Shown: piece after piece, positions 52,763-60,612 of the stretch
Layout: each line of letters begins with the position of its first letter
Position numbering within the stretch: position 1 is the first letter of the stretch
Translations under genes and position numbers: made by a program
The notes under the pieces: generated by a model
Told to the model about the DNA's origin: nothing
Seen by the model: only the letters and a program-made list of their open reading frames with translations
Database searches by the model: none
From: Bradyrhizobium sp. 170
GTDB taxonomy: Bacteria; Pseudomonadota; Alphaproteobacteria; Rhizobiales; Xanthobacteraceae
DNA: 64,000 nt
NCBI RefSeq assembly: GCF_023101085.1
Contig: NZ_CP064703.1
Location: forward strand, 2,666,001-2,730,000
Direction: 5' to 3'

Positions 52763-53105
52763 CGGAGTACCTCCTCCGCTTCATCGTCGGGGGCGTCGTC
52801 GTATCGGCTTTCGCCGTGCTCGGTGACGTTCTGCACCCCAAGAGCTTCGCCGGCCTCTTCGGAGCCGCGCCATCGGTCGCGCTCGCCACCCTGGGTATCG
52901 CCGTGTACCGCACGGCGCCGGCTATGCAGCGTTACAAACTCATTCGATGATGGCAGGAGCGACCGCGCTTTGCGTCTACAGCGTGGTGGTCTGCCATCTC
53001 CTCGTTCGCGCGCGCTTGCGAGCGGCGCCCGCTACGCTGCTGTCGCTCCTCGTCTGGATGATCGTCGCCGTCGGCCTGCTGATCCTCGTCGGAGGGCAGA
53101 CATGA
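52759..53105 (+). pseudogene. DUF3147-like membrane protein, frameshifted
   Basis: ATG 52759 gives MTEYLLRFIVGGVVVSAFAV, LGDVLHPKSFAGLFGAAPSV and ALATLGIAVYR, then leaves phase. Another frame carries GAGYAALQTHSMMAGATALC and LLSLLVWMIVAVGLLILVGG to TGA 53103-53105. A missing base near 52912 separates them. The start overlaps the cupin stop and the end overlaps the next ATG, so the original operon spacing is kept. Confidence 0.7.
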
Positions 53106-53590
53106 CGCCGATCCGCTTTTCCCCGTCATCGCTGCGGGAAGGCCGCTGGTACGAATACCTGATGCGCTTCGTGCTCGGCGGCGCCGCGACGGTCTTCACC
53201 GGTCTCGTCAGCAGCCGTTATGGGGCATCCATCGGAGGTCTCTTTCTCGCCCTTCCTGCCATCTTCTGCGCCAGCGCGACGCTCATCGAGAAGCATGAAA
53301 TCCGCCGCAAGCGGGAAGCGGGTCTCGCCGGCGAGCGCCGCGGGAAAGAGGCAGCAGCGCTCGACGCCGCCGGCGCGGCGCTCGGCGCAATCGGGCTGCT
53401 GGCCTTTGCGATTGTCTTTTCGCTGATCGTGGAAAGCAGCATCCCGGCCGCCTTTGTCAGCGCGTCGCTTGCCTGGCTGATCGTCTCGGTGGCGGCTTGG
53501 TACGTGCGCCGCAAGATGCGGTCAGCGCGCAGGCGCCGAACTGCGGGAAAAACCAGCGGCTCCGCGATTTCGCGAAGCCGCTACGGTTGA
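53102..53590 (+). CDS. DUF3147-like membrane protein
   Basis: 162 residues: EYLMRFVLGGAATVFTGLVS, YGASIGGLFLALPAIFCASA, TLIEKHEIRRKREAGL, then GAALGAIGLLAFAIVFSLIV and FVSASLAWLIVSVAAWYVRR with a basic tail. Four membrane helices and similar opening to its upstream neighbour (YLLRFIVGG). gtcggagg lies before ATG 53102. Last gene of the YihY-cupin operon. Confidence 0.8.
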   Translation: MTPIRFSPSSLREGRWYEYLMRFVLGGAATVFTGLVSSRYGASIGGLFLALPAIFCASATLIEKHEIRRKREAGLAGERRGKEAAALDAAGAALGAIGLLAFAIVFSLIVESSIPAAFVSASLAWLIVSVAAWYVRRKMRSARRRRTAGKTSGSAISRSRYG

Positions 53591-53599
53591 TCGAACAAT

Positions 53600-54107
53600 C
53601 TGGACCAAGCCGCGGTCGAAGCCTTCGCGTTGACGCCCTTACACAGCGCCACGGTATGGAGGCTTGGTGTTTGCGGCCTTCTCTTCGTTCAGATGGATCG
53701 TGAGGAAGCGCACGATCTCGTGGTGACCGAGTTCTTCTGCGCATACGATCAGCGTCCCGTAACGGCACATTTCGCAGCGCTCGGCGGCCTGCGCGTTCGC
53801 GATGATGGCGGCGTCCAGTACGGCCTTGTCTTCGATCTCGCCGGCCGTTTCGTCGGCCTCTTTGATGATGCCCATCGATGGCATGGCGCTACGTCCCGCC
53901 GGGCTGCTTGCCGAGCTTCTCAAACCCCCTGAAGCCGCTCGACCTGCTTGTTGGCCTCTTCGAGATGACCTTTCAGTCCGGCGACGTCGTCGCCTTTTCG
54001 ATCGTCTTGGCGAGCGATTTGATGATCTGTTGCTCGGCGTAGTAGATGTCCTGCAGACCATGGATCAGCAGGTCCTCCATCGATTTTATTTTCGACGTCT
54101 TCTTTCG
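53600..54107 (-). pseudogene. DUF892 gene, decayed copy
   Basis: Minus strand: MEDLLIHGLQDIYYAEQQII and KSLAKTIEKATTSPD then a stop; in other frames LKGHLEEANKQVERL, IIKEADETAGEIEDKAVLDA, EMCRYGTLIVCAEELGHHEI and FLTIHLNEEKAANTK. At least three shifts. The intact homologue is at 39114-39629. Confidence 0.75.
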
Positions 54108-54120
54108 CGATGATGGCATT

Positions 54121-54145
54121 GGAACGTCGCTGATCCGTGGGGGTT
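54121..54145 (+). promoter_or_regulatory. EcfG-type stress promoter for the HPRT-motif protein
   Basis: GGAAC, 17 bases, GTT (-10 GGTT); 33 bases before the start codon. Confidence 0.65.
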
Positions 54146-54178
54146 ACCGTTCCATGACGAGCGCACCGGAGTACTGAG

Positions 54179-54370
54179 ATGGCCGATGGACAACGCTTCG
54201 CCAATCTGCTGGGACGTGCTGCAATGGACGTGTGGGGCGACATGCCGCGTGATATCCAGGAAGCGCTGTTCGAGACGGCGATGAAGGGGCACGACGCGGA
54301 GCGCGAGGAACTGGCGCGACTACTGCACGACCGTCATCCCCGGACCCTGCACCCGGCGAAGCCGGACTGA
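54179..54370 (+). CDS. Small HPRT-motif protein
   Basis: 63 residues: RFANLLGRAAMDVWGDMPRD, IQEALFETAMKGHDAEREEL and ARLLHDRHPRTLHPAKPD. Small all-helical protein of a rhizobial family; a fragment of a second copy lies at 10736-10905. accggag precedes ATG 54179. Stress promoter upstream. Confidence 0.7.
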   Translation: MADGQRFANLLGRAAMDVWGDMPRDIQEALFETAMKGHDAEREELARLLHDRHPRTLHPAKPD

Positions 54371-54395
54371 GGAACCGGGTTTCGACACGCGAGTT
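54371..54395 (+). promoter_or_regulatory. EcfG-type stress promoter for the ROK-type gene
   Basis: GGAAC begins on the base after the stop codon of the small gene, then 17 bases and GTT (-10 AGTT). 40 bases before ATG 54436. Confidence 0.65.
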
Positions 54396-54435
54396 TATGC
54401 AAGCTGCCAGCTGTCCCGCGGCTTGAAGGTTCAGG

Positions 54436-55512
54436 ATGGCCGACGAAAAGATCACGACGACCGGCATTGCCGCTCACGGCGCCTCTCGCCTCGCGTCGGT
54501 GGAGATCGACACGTTCAACATCGAACTGAAGGACGACGAAGGATTCTTGGGAGACCGCGCCAGCAAGGGCGCCTTCCGGGACATCCTCGAGAAGTGGCGG
54601 AAGCCGATGCGCAAATCCGGCGAGGACCCTTTCGGGAAGGAGCCGACCGAAAACATCAGCAAGAAGTTGCTGGATACCGTCCTGGTCGGCGACGACGCCG
54701 AAGCCTCGGCGGTCGTGCACAGCGCCATCGAGGACTTCGCCCAGGAGCTCGCCCACGTCACGCGACGCTTTCTCAAGACCAAGGCCTGGCAGAAGACCGA
54801 GCGCATCGTGGTGGGTGGAGGTTTTCGCGACAGCCAGCTCGGCGAACTCGCCATCGCACGAACCGAAATCATCCTTAAGGCCGAGGACTTCAAGATCGAG
54901 ATGCTGCCGATCCGCCACCACCCGGACGACGCAGGCCTTATTGGCGCGCTACACCTCGCTCCTTCCTGGATCTTCGAGGGGCATGACTCCATCCTCGCCG
55001 TCGACATCGGCGGTACGAACATCCGCTGCGGCGTCATCGAAACACGTAGCAAGAAGTCACCGGACCTGTCCAAGGCGAGCGTGTGGAAGTCCGAGCAATG
55101 GCGCCATGCCGACGACGGGCAGAGCCGTGAGGATGCGGTGAAGCGTCTCGTCAAGATGCTCGGGGACCTGGTCGCGAAGGCGGACAAGGATGGATTCAAG
55201 CTCGCGCCGTTCATCGGCATCGCCTGCCCCGGCGTGATCGGGAGCGATGGCTCGATCGAGAAGGGCGCGCAGAACCTGCCCGGCAACTGGGAGAGCAGTA
55301 AGTTCAATCTGCCGGCAAGCCTGGTCGAAGCCATCCCGCAGATCGGAGAGCACGACACGGCCATCGTCATGCACAACGACGGCGTGGTGCAGGGGCTATC
55401 CGAAGTACCCTTCATGCGGGACGTGAAACGTTGGGGCGTGCTTACGATCGGCACGGGCCTTGGAAACGCCCGCTTCACCAATCGTAATGGCAACGGCAAG
55501 GGCGAGCGCTGA
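54436..55512 (+). CDS. ROK-type protein with circularly permuted motifs
   Basis: 358 residues. ROK sugar kinases normally have, in order, an N-terminal DxGGT loop, a GTGxG loop near residue 130 and a GGG adenosine loop near 250. Here RIVVGGGFRDSQLGE comes first (about 123-137), with DDAGLIGALHLAPSW after it; then ILAVDIGGTNIRCGVIE (about 187-203), IGIACPGVIGSDGSIEKGAQ, VMHNDGVVQGL and finally LTIGTGLGNARFTN at the very C terminus. The order fits a circular permutation with new ends just after the GTGxG loop. The zinc-binding CxCGxxGCxE motif is absent. Kinase activity is possible but unproven. A stress promoter lies upstream. Confidence 0.75.
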   Translation: MADEKITTTGIAAHGASRLASVEIDTFNIELKDDEGFLGDRASKGAFRDILEKWRKPMRKSGEDPFGKEPTENISKKLLDTVLVGDDAEASAVVHSAIEDFAQELAHVTRRFLKTKAWQKTERIVVGGGFRDSQLGELAIARTEIILKAEDFKIEMLPIRHHPDDAGLIGALHLAPSWIFEGHDSILAVDIGGTNIRCGVIETRSKKSPDLSKASVWKSEQWRHADDGQSREDAVKRLVKMLGDLVAKADKDGFKLAPFIGIACPGVIGSDGSIEKGAQNLPGNWESSKFNLPASLVEAIPQIGEHDTAIVMHNDGVVQGLSEVPFMRDVKRWGVLTIGTGLGNARFTNRNGNGKGER

Positions 55513-55514
55513 AC

Positions 55515-55730
55515 TTACTCTCCATTCGATGCAGGCCGAGCTCCTCTCACTTGCCTCACGGCCTGCACAATCTCTTTCAGGTGATAGAGTTTATGCAAGG
55601 ACAGGTTGCCAGGCACAGGAGGAGGTGCAACGGGCGAGAAGCCGTGGCGTAGATCACTGGGAGTTCGGGATCACACTCACGGCAACGTTCGGCTAAGACA
55701 GAAAAACGTTGGCTGCACTCTGGACGTCGA
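55515..55730 (-). pseudogene. Response regulator, C-terminal remnant
   Basis: AERCRECDPELPVIYATA in one frame and PPVPGNLSLHKLYHLKEIVQ with AVRQVRG in another form the last third of a receiver domain (YATA and the HKLY lysine). The acidic pocket and phospho-aspartate are missing. It ends head-to-head with the ROK-type gene. Confidence 0.6.
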
Positions 55731-55939
55731 GTATTCTCGTGGCGCACCTCGCTGGTGCCGTTCAATGACGCACTCTCTCTTCCGTTTCGATCACTTCGCT
55801 TGTGTCTGGATGCTCAACGTCATTGCATTTGCACAGCACGCCGGCCCAACACATGCAGCCAAATTCGGACCAAGCGCGGTGAGTATAGTTCTCGTAGACC
55901 CGCCCGATGTCAACGTAGGTCGAGCAGAGTCTATCCCTG

Positions 55940-56101
55940 TCACAAAGTGTCGGGAGTACGTAGTGGTGAAGATTTATCTTCGTTTAGCAGCTCCTGCTCA
56001 GCCAGACGCCAGAACTCCTCGTCTCGCCCCTCGGGTCGACCATTTTGCTCCCATAGCTTGTAAGCCCTGGCAGCGATCTCTTTATCGCTCGGCTTAGCCA
56101 T
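55940..56101 (-). CDS. DUF2934 small protein
   Basis: 53 residues: MAKPSDKEIAARAYKLWEQN, GRPEGRDEEFWRLAEQEL. The R-A-x-x-L-W-E-x-x-G-x-P-x-G-R-D-x-x-F-W-x-x-A-E pattern is DUF2934. Starts at ATG 56101 with aaggagg upstream. Small stress-associated protein family with no known function. Confidence 0.8.
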   Translation of the reverse strand: MAKPSDKEIAARAYKLWEQNGRPEGRDEEFWRLAEQELLNEDKSSPLRTPDTL

Positions 56102-56117
56102 TACCGTTCCTCCTTGG

Positions 56118-56165
56118 AGCACGGTCCCACCTTTGGGGTTGGGGGCTTAATGGCGAGACCGTGCT
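56118..56165 (-). terminator. Stem-loop between DUF2934 and a membrane protein gene
   Basis: Nine-base stem agcacggtc / gaccgtgct (56118-56126 with 56157-56165), with an inner ccc/ggg pairing. About 50 bases past the stop of the minus-strand membrane protein gene. Its gcacggtccc core recurs in the hairpin at 27396-27445. Confidence 0.5.
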
Positions 56166-56217
56166 AGACCAGCATTTGCGTGAAGCTGGCCCTCGGATTC
56201 AATGCTGCGTGACGCCG

Positions 56218-56454
56218 CTAGTTCCTCGGCAAGGTAAACAAGACTGACGTTCGGCTGGAAATGTTATGCCAGTGGAACGCCCAAACATCCCGGACTGCAT
56301 CTGCGTAGGAAAACATCGCGCCATCGCCATACAGCTCGAGTTGGTAGAAAAGCGCGATCACGGCAAACGCAGCGGACCAGGTCAGGCCTACCCCGATAAT
56401 GAGATTGAGATACCGGAATGCGAGATCATCAAGGCGCAAAACGCGGCCTGGCAT
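56218..56454 (-). CDS. Small single-pass membrane protein
   Basis: 78 residues: MPGRVLRLDDLAFRYLNLII, GVGLTWSAAFAVIALFYQLE (membrane helix at about 18-38), then YGDGAMFSYADAVRDVWAFH. Coding composition is good; no family recognised. The start codon could also be later in the frame. Confidence 0.55.
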   Translation of the reverse strand: MPGRVLRLDDLAFRYLNLIIGVGLTWSAAFAVIALFYQLELYGDGAMFSYADAVRDVWAFHWHNISSRTSVLFTLPRN

Positions 56455-56506
56455 GTCATCGCGTAAGGTAGGATATCGCTTTTAAGCGAATAGAAGAATC
56501 GCAAGC

Positions 56507-57646
56507 TTAGGACTTTTCGCAAACCGAAGCCTTCAGATTAATGATTTTGTGACCGGAGCGTGCCGCCTTCGTCGTTAAGTACCGCCTGTTGTGGGGGGTG
56601 ACCGGCGCTTGAAGCGCGACGCGGGCAGTGATCTCGATTCCGGCTTTTGTGAGCCCGTCGAGCTTGGCTGGATTGTTGGTGAGCAGGACGATCCGCGTGC
56701 AATTCAGGGTTCGCAGCATCAGCGCAGCAACGCCGTAGTCGCGCTCATCGTCTTCGAATCCGAGCGTCGTGTTGGCATCACGCGTATCGAGCCCGCTGTC
56801 CTGCAGCCGATAGGCTCTCATCTTGTTCGCAAGGCCGATACCACGACCTTCCTGCGCCATATATAGAATGACGCCGCTGCCAAGGCTTTCTAGGCGGGCG
56901 AGGGCGAGCCGAAGCTGGTCACCACAGTCGCATCGCTGCGAGCCGAACACATCTCCGGTCAGGCATGCCGAATGAAGCCGAACCGGGACAGGTTGAGTAA
57001 AATCTGGCTTTCCGACAATGATGGCGACCTGATCCGCGCCGAGAGGGTCCCGAAACACGACAAAGCGCGCCGCTGTGCCTGACGCCAATGGAATCGTTGC
57101 TTCGCTCACGAGCGCAAATGCATTCGTCGCGTCCGCGGCAAACCGATTGACCGCGTCCGCTTCGACTGTAACGATCAAGTCCATCAAGGCGTCGTTGCGG
57201 TTCGGCATCACGTTCGCTGCGAGCACCGCCGGCAGGCTGCGGCTCAACTTGGCGAGCCGGATTGCCGCCGTGGCAGCACGACTTGCAGTCTCCGCCGTTC
57301 CTGCAAAGTGCCCCTCGTTTTCAGCACTGGCAGCGAGGTCGAAGATGGTGCTCACGCCGACCACCGGGGAAAGCGGTAAGGCCATTGCGGTCGATGCCTT
57401 GATGCCGATCGAGCGGGCTCGCTGTTGCGTGACGACGAGTTTCGGCGCGTTCGGCCTGCATAGGACCGCAAAATCACCCAGGCGTTGTTCGTCAAGCCCG
57501 TCGACCGGCAAAGCGAGCAAGGATTCGCCGGATGCGCTAATACGAATCGGTCTTCGCGCCTGCAGCTCGCTCAAGGCGCGGCTGACACTGATGCATTCCG
57601 CGTTGCCAAGCAGGGCTGAATTTGCAGACGAATGCGCGGCGCTCAT
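56507..57646 (-). CDS. ribA: GTP cyclohydrolase II (RibA-like) with extended N terminus
   Basis: 379 residues. The C-terminal half is a GTP cyclohydrolase II: zinc cysteines in ACLTGDVFGSQRCDCGDQLR, then YMAQEGRGIGLANKMRAYRL, GFEDDERDYGVAALMLRTLN and LTNNPAKLDGLTKAGIEI. The N-terminal 180 residues (PIRISASGESLLALPVDGLD) lack the acidic and histidine residues of DHBP synthase. The enzyme opens GTP to a diamino-pyrimidine ribose phosphate. Divergent from a RibD-type reductase and close to a pterin-synthase homologue. It is not in a standard rib operon, so a special pathway is likely. Confidence 0.8.
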   Translation of the reverse strand: MSAAHSSANSALLGNAECISVSRALSELQARRPIRISASGESLLALPVDGLDEQRLGDFAVLCRPNAPKLVVTQQRARSIGIKASTAMALPLSPVVGVSTIFDLAASAENEGHFAGTAETASRAATAAIRLAKLSRSLPAVLAANVMPNRNDALMDLIVTVEADAVNRFAADATNAFALVSEATIPLASGTAARFVVFRDPLGADQVAIIVGKPDFTQPVPVRLHSACLTGDVFGSQRCDCGDQLRLALARLESLGSGVILYMAQEGRGIGLANKMRAYRLQDSGLDTRDANTTLGFEDDERDYGVAALMLRTLNCTRIVLLTNNPAKLDGLTKAGIEITARVALQAPVTPHNRRYLTTKAARSGHKIINLKASVCEKS

Positions 57647-57789
57647 TCGTGGGTGACCTTCCTTTACCGGGCGCGTTCGTAGAACACCGAGAATTCAGAA
57701 TCATTCCGCTAGAAATCAGATGGATTTCTGCAGCCGAGTGGTCAATAGTAGCATTGATCGTTCACAGGTTCCGGATTTTGATCTCTGCC

Positions 57790-58599
57790 GTGTTGCTTGG
57801 CAAATTACGCACCCGTGAATTCGCGTCTTCCGATGCATGGGAGAGCTTTGTCCAGCGTTTTCGTCGAGGACAGCAACCCCTTCCTCAAGCCTGGGCGGAT
57901 CTGTTTGGCCCGTTGCGCAACGGGGGAGTGGACGATCTCGTGATTGTGGGGCAAATCGGCCAATCGCTCGATGGACGCATTGCGACGGCTACCGGCCATT
58001 CAAAGTATATCAATTGCCCGGCTGGCATTGAACACCTCCATCGGCTGCGTGCGCTCGTCGACATTGTCGTCATTGGCGTTGGGACTGCCGTCGCTGACGA
58101 TCCGCAATTGACGGTCAGACAAGTCGCCGGCCCTCAGCCGGCGCGTGCCGTGATCGATCCAAGAGGTCGCCTCGGGGCCAATGCGAGATTGTTCGCCGAC
58201 GATGGTGTTCGCCGCCTGCTAATCACCGCAGAGGGCACACGTTGCACGCTGCCTCCCGGGGTTGAAGTTGTGACCCTGCCGGCCCAAGATGGAAATATAG
58301 CTCCATCCGCCATCGTTGCCTCGCTGACGCGGAGAGGGATGCGCCGCGTGTTGATCGAGGGCGGCGCTGACACCCTTTCGCGCTTTATCGCGGCCCGATG
58401 TCTCGATCGTCTGCATATAACCGTCTCGCCCGTCATGTTGGGCGCCGGAGGCCCTGGCATCGAGTTGCCGCCGCTCGAGCGGGCCGATCAGGCCCACCGT
58501 ATGCCTGTGCGCGTGCACATGATCGAGGATGACGTACTGTTTGATTGCGACCTGTCGGCTCAGCGCGTGGTACTCGGTGTGGCAAAGAAGTCGACCTGA
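57790..58599 (+). CDS. RibD C-terminal-type reductase
   Basis: About 269 residues from GTG 57790. DLVIVGQIGQSLDGRIATAT (NADPH and substrate loop), IEHLHRLRALVDIVVIGVGT, VADDPQLTVRQVAGPQPARA and VLIEGGADTLSRFIAARCLD are those of the RibD reductase domain. The zinc deaminase half of RibD is missing. It would reduce the ribosyl group of the GTP cyclohydrolase II product or a related intermediate. Starting at 57790 leaves 144 bases for divergent promoters with the cyclohydrolase gene; longer forms overlap that gene. Confidence 0.8.
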   Translation: MLLGKLRTREFASSDAWESFVQRFRRGQQPLPQAWADLFGPLRNGGVDDLVIVGQIGQSLDGRIATATGHSKYINCPAGIEHLHRLRALVDIVVIGVGTAVADDPQLTVRQVAGPQPARAVIDPRGRLGANARLFADDGVRRLLITAEGTRCTLPPGVEVVTLPAQDGNIAPSAIVASLTRRGMRRVLIEGGADTLSRFIAARCLDRLHITVSPVMLGAGGPGIELPPLERADQAHRMPVRVHMIEDDVLFDCDLSAQRVVLGVAKKST

Positions 58600-58730
58600 C
58601 CTGCGCGCACCGCTGAAACGCCTTTGCGGAATGCGGCTTTTCTTCTGACCAGCCAGTTGTCGATTTCGGGCCGGGATAGCGGTTCGATTTCACACACGGA
58701 GGCTGCCACCGCACGGCGAAGACGACGTGT

Positions 58731-59132
58731 TCACCACAAGGGCGCCTCATATTGCGCGCGGGCGACGTGTGACTCTGAGAGCGTGATGCGCAGGGCGTTG
58801 AGCTCCCGGCCGGGACGGCCGAGTTCGCCAGCTCGGGCCGGCTTCGCCAGTCCGTCGAAAATATACTTGGACAGAAATTCCGTAGTGGTGTTGCTGCCCT
58901 TGAACTCGGGCACGTCGTCGAGATTGCGGTAGTTGAGTGGCACCAGTACCGCCTTAAGCGCATTGTGGGCGCGGCCGATGTCGATCACAATTCCATTGAT
59001 GTCGAGGGTGTCCGCGATGAAGGCCGCATCGACCACGAAAGTCGCCCCGTGCAACGTCTGCGCGGGTCCGAAAACCGCGCCCCGGAAAGAATGAGCGATC
59101 ATGATGTGGTCGCGAACTTCGATGGTGAACAA
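58731..59132 (-). CDS. 6-pyruvoyl-tetrahydropterin synthase homologue lacking canonical active-site residues
   Basis: 133 residues from TTG 59132 (aaggagc upstream). [58 protein letters not shown] with [18 protein letters not shown] and a [11 protein letters not shown] end show the PTPS/QueD fold. Usual zinc histidines are one in A-H and two in H-G-H with a cysteine a few residues before; here the second histidine of HGH is alanine (HGA) and the cysteine is absent. A changed or lost activity is likely. It is separated by nine bases from the dehydrogenase gene upstream. Confidence 0.75.
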   Translation of the reverse strand: MFTIEVRDHIMIAHSFRGAVFGPAQTLHGATFVVDAAFIADTLDINGIVIDIGRAHNALKAVLVPLNYRNLDDVPEFKGSNTTTEFLSKYIFDGLAKPARAGELGRPGRELNALRITLSESHVARAQYEAPLW

Positions 59133-59141
59133 GGAAGCTCC

Positions 59142-60131
59142 TTACGAATAAATGACGGGTTGGCAGAGTATGCCGGTCTTGGCGTCGAGAATTCCCGGCA
59201 GTTGATCCGGCAAATCTCCAAACGCAATCGCTGGTGCCAGCAATGCGTCGAGCCGTTGATCGTTGAGCAGTGCGACGGCGGACGCGAGACGGCGGACGCG
59301 CGTCCAGCGCGGACGGTGCGATGGGGCAACGCGCCCGACCTGGCTTGATATCAGCCGAAGCCGGCGGCTATGGAAGGAGCCGCCTAGCATTGCGGTCACT
59401 GCGGCGTCACCATACCAACTCATCTCGAGCACAGTAGCCTCGTCTCCGCCTAGTTCGAGCGCCGTTCGTAGTCCATCGGGCGAACCGCTGGCGTGAACGA
59501 TGAGGTCGCAGTCACCTCTTCCTTTCCCGGGTTCAGCGAAACTAACCCCGAGTGTTTCTGCCAATTTCGCCCGGCCTGGATTGATATCCACAAGCGTGAC
59601 ATCCGTACCAGGAATCCGCCCGCACAAATACGCGACGAGAGAACCGACGACGCCAGCCCCTACGACAGCGATGCGGTCGGCTGGTGCCGGTGTAGCATCC
59701 CACACGCCGTTGAGCGCGGTTTCCATGTTGGCTGCCAGCACCGCGCGTCGTGGTGGCACGTCCTCCGGAAGCGCGACCGCTGCGCTCGCGGGGATGTTGA
59801 AAGCGGTCTGGTGCGGGAAGAGCGCGAAGACGTTCTTGCCCTGCAAGGCGCCTCCGCCGCTCTCGACCCGTCCGACGGCGGCGTAGCCGTACTTGACGGG
59901 AAAGGGAAAACTACCCGCCATGAATGGCGCGCGCATCCTTTCGAATTCGCTGACGGGTACGCGCCCACCAAACACCAGTGATTCGGTGCCCCGACTGATT
60001 GCGCTATAGATGGTTTTCACGCGTACTTCGCCTGCGCGGGGCGGAGCCATCTCTTCCCGCCGAATCTCGACCTGTCCGGGTCCGCGATACCATAGGGCCG
60101 AGGCAATATCGGTACTCGCACTAGCAGCCAT
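59142..60131 (-). CDS. Zinc-less medium-chain dehydrogenase
   Basis: 329 residues from ATG 60131. VEIRREEMAPPRAGEVRVKT, AISRGTESLVFGGRVPVSEF, YGYAAVGRVESGG, VFALFPHQTAFNIPA, IAVVGAGVVGSLVAYLCGRI (Rossmann loop) and LIVHASGSPDGLRTALELGG. The four-cysteine structural zinc loop of alcohol dehydrogenases is absent, as in the bacteriochlorophyllide or sorbitol-type subfamilies. Sits nine bases before the pterin-synthase homologue. Substrate unknown. Confidence 0.8.
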   Translation of the reverse strand: MAASASTDIASALWYRGPGQVEIRREEMAPPRAGEVRVKTIYSAISRGTESLVFGGRVPVSEFERMRAPFMAGSFPFPVKYGYAAVGRVESGGGALQGKNVFALFPHQTAFNIPASAAVALPEDVPPRRAVLAANMETALNGVWDATPAPADRIAVVGAGVVGSLVAYLCGRIPGTDVTLVDINPGRAKLAETLGVSFAEPGKGRGDCDLIVHASGSPDGLRTALELGGDEATVLEMSWYGDAAVTAMLGGSFHSRRLRLISSQVGRVAPSHRPRWTRVRRLASAVALLNDQRLDALLAPAIAFGDLPDQLPGILDAKTGILCQPVIYS

Positions 60132-60612
60132 TTTCTTAAATCTCGGACTGGAATTCCCAACGGCTTGACGTGTTATAAGCGGTAGTCTGCACCGCCCGTC
60201 GGCGAATGAAAAGCATAACCTCTTTGCTACGGGCACACCCGATCTGGCGGCGCTTCTCTTTGTTCGCGGTCACCTTGCCCTGAAAGGTGACAGGGTTTTG
60301 TATGCCGTGATCGGCTTCGTCATCATGCATTTTTCACCGATGCCGTTGCTGCAGTGATACCCGCGGCCGGATTGATCCAGGGCAACGAACCCGTGACGGC
60401 GTCGACTGCAATTCTCCTGTACGTTCGCAACGAACATCATCCAAACTAGGAACCGATACTCGACGGCCAAGCAAGGCCGCCCCAACGCCGCGAGCGGGCA
60501 GAAGGAAATGGTAATGCGATAAGGCAAGAAATCCAAAGTACGCGTGGACTTGGGTGACTGTGCCCAGAGACGACTCGCCCAATGCAAGGGGCTTTCAGCT
60601 GAACTCCCACCG

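Noticed and set aside
60270..60612. C-terminal extension of the metallophosphoesterase
   Set aside because: It is read-through after a frameshift; the proper end lies at 60613 in another frame.
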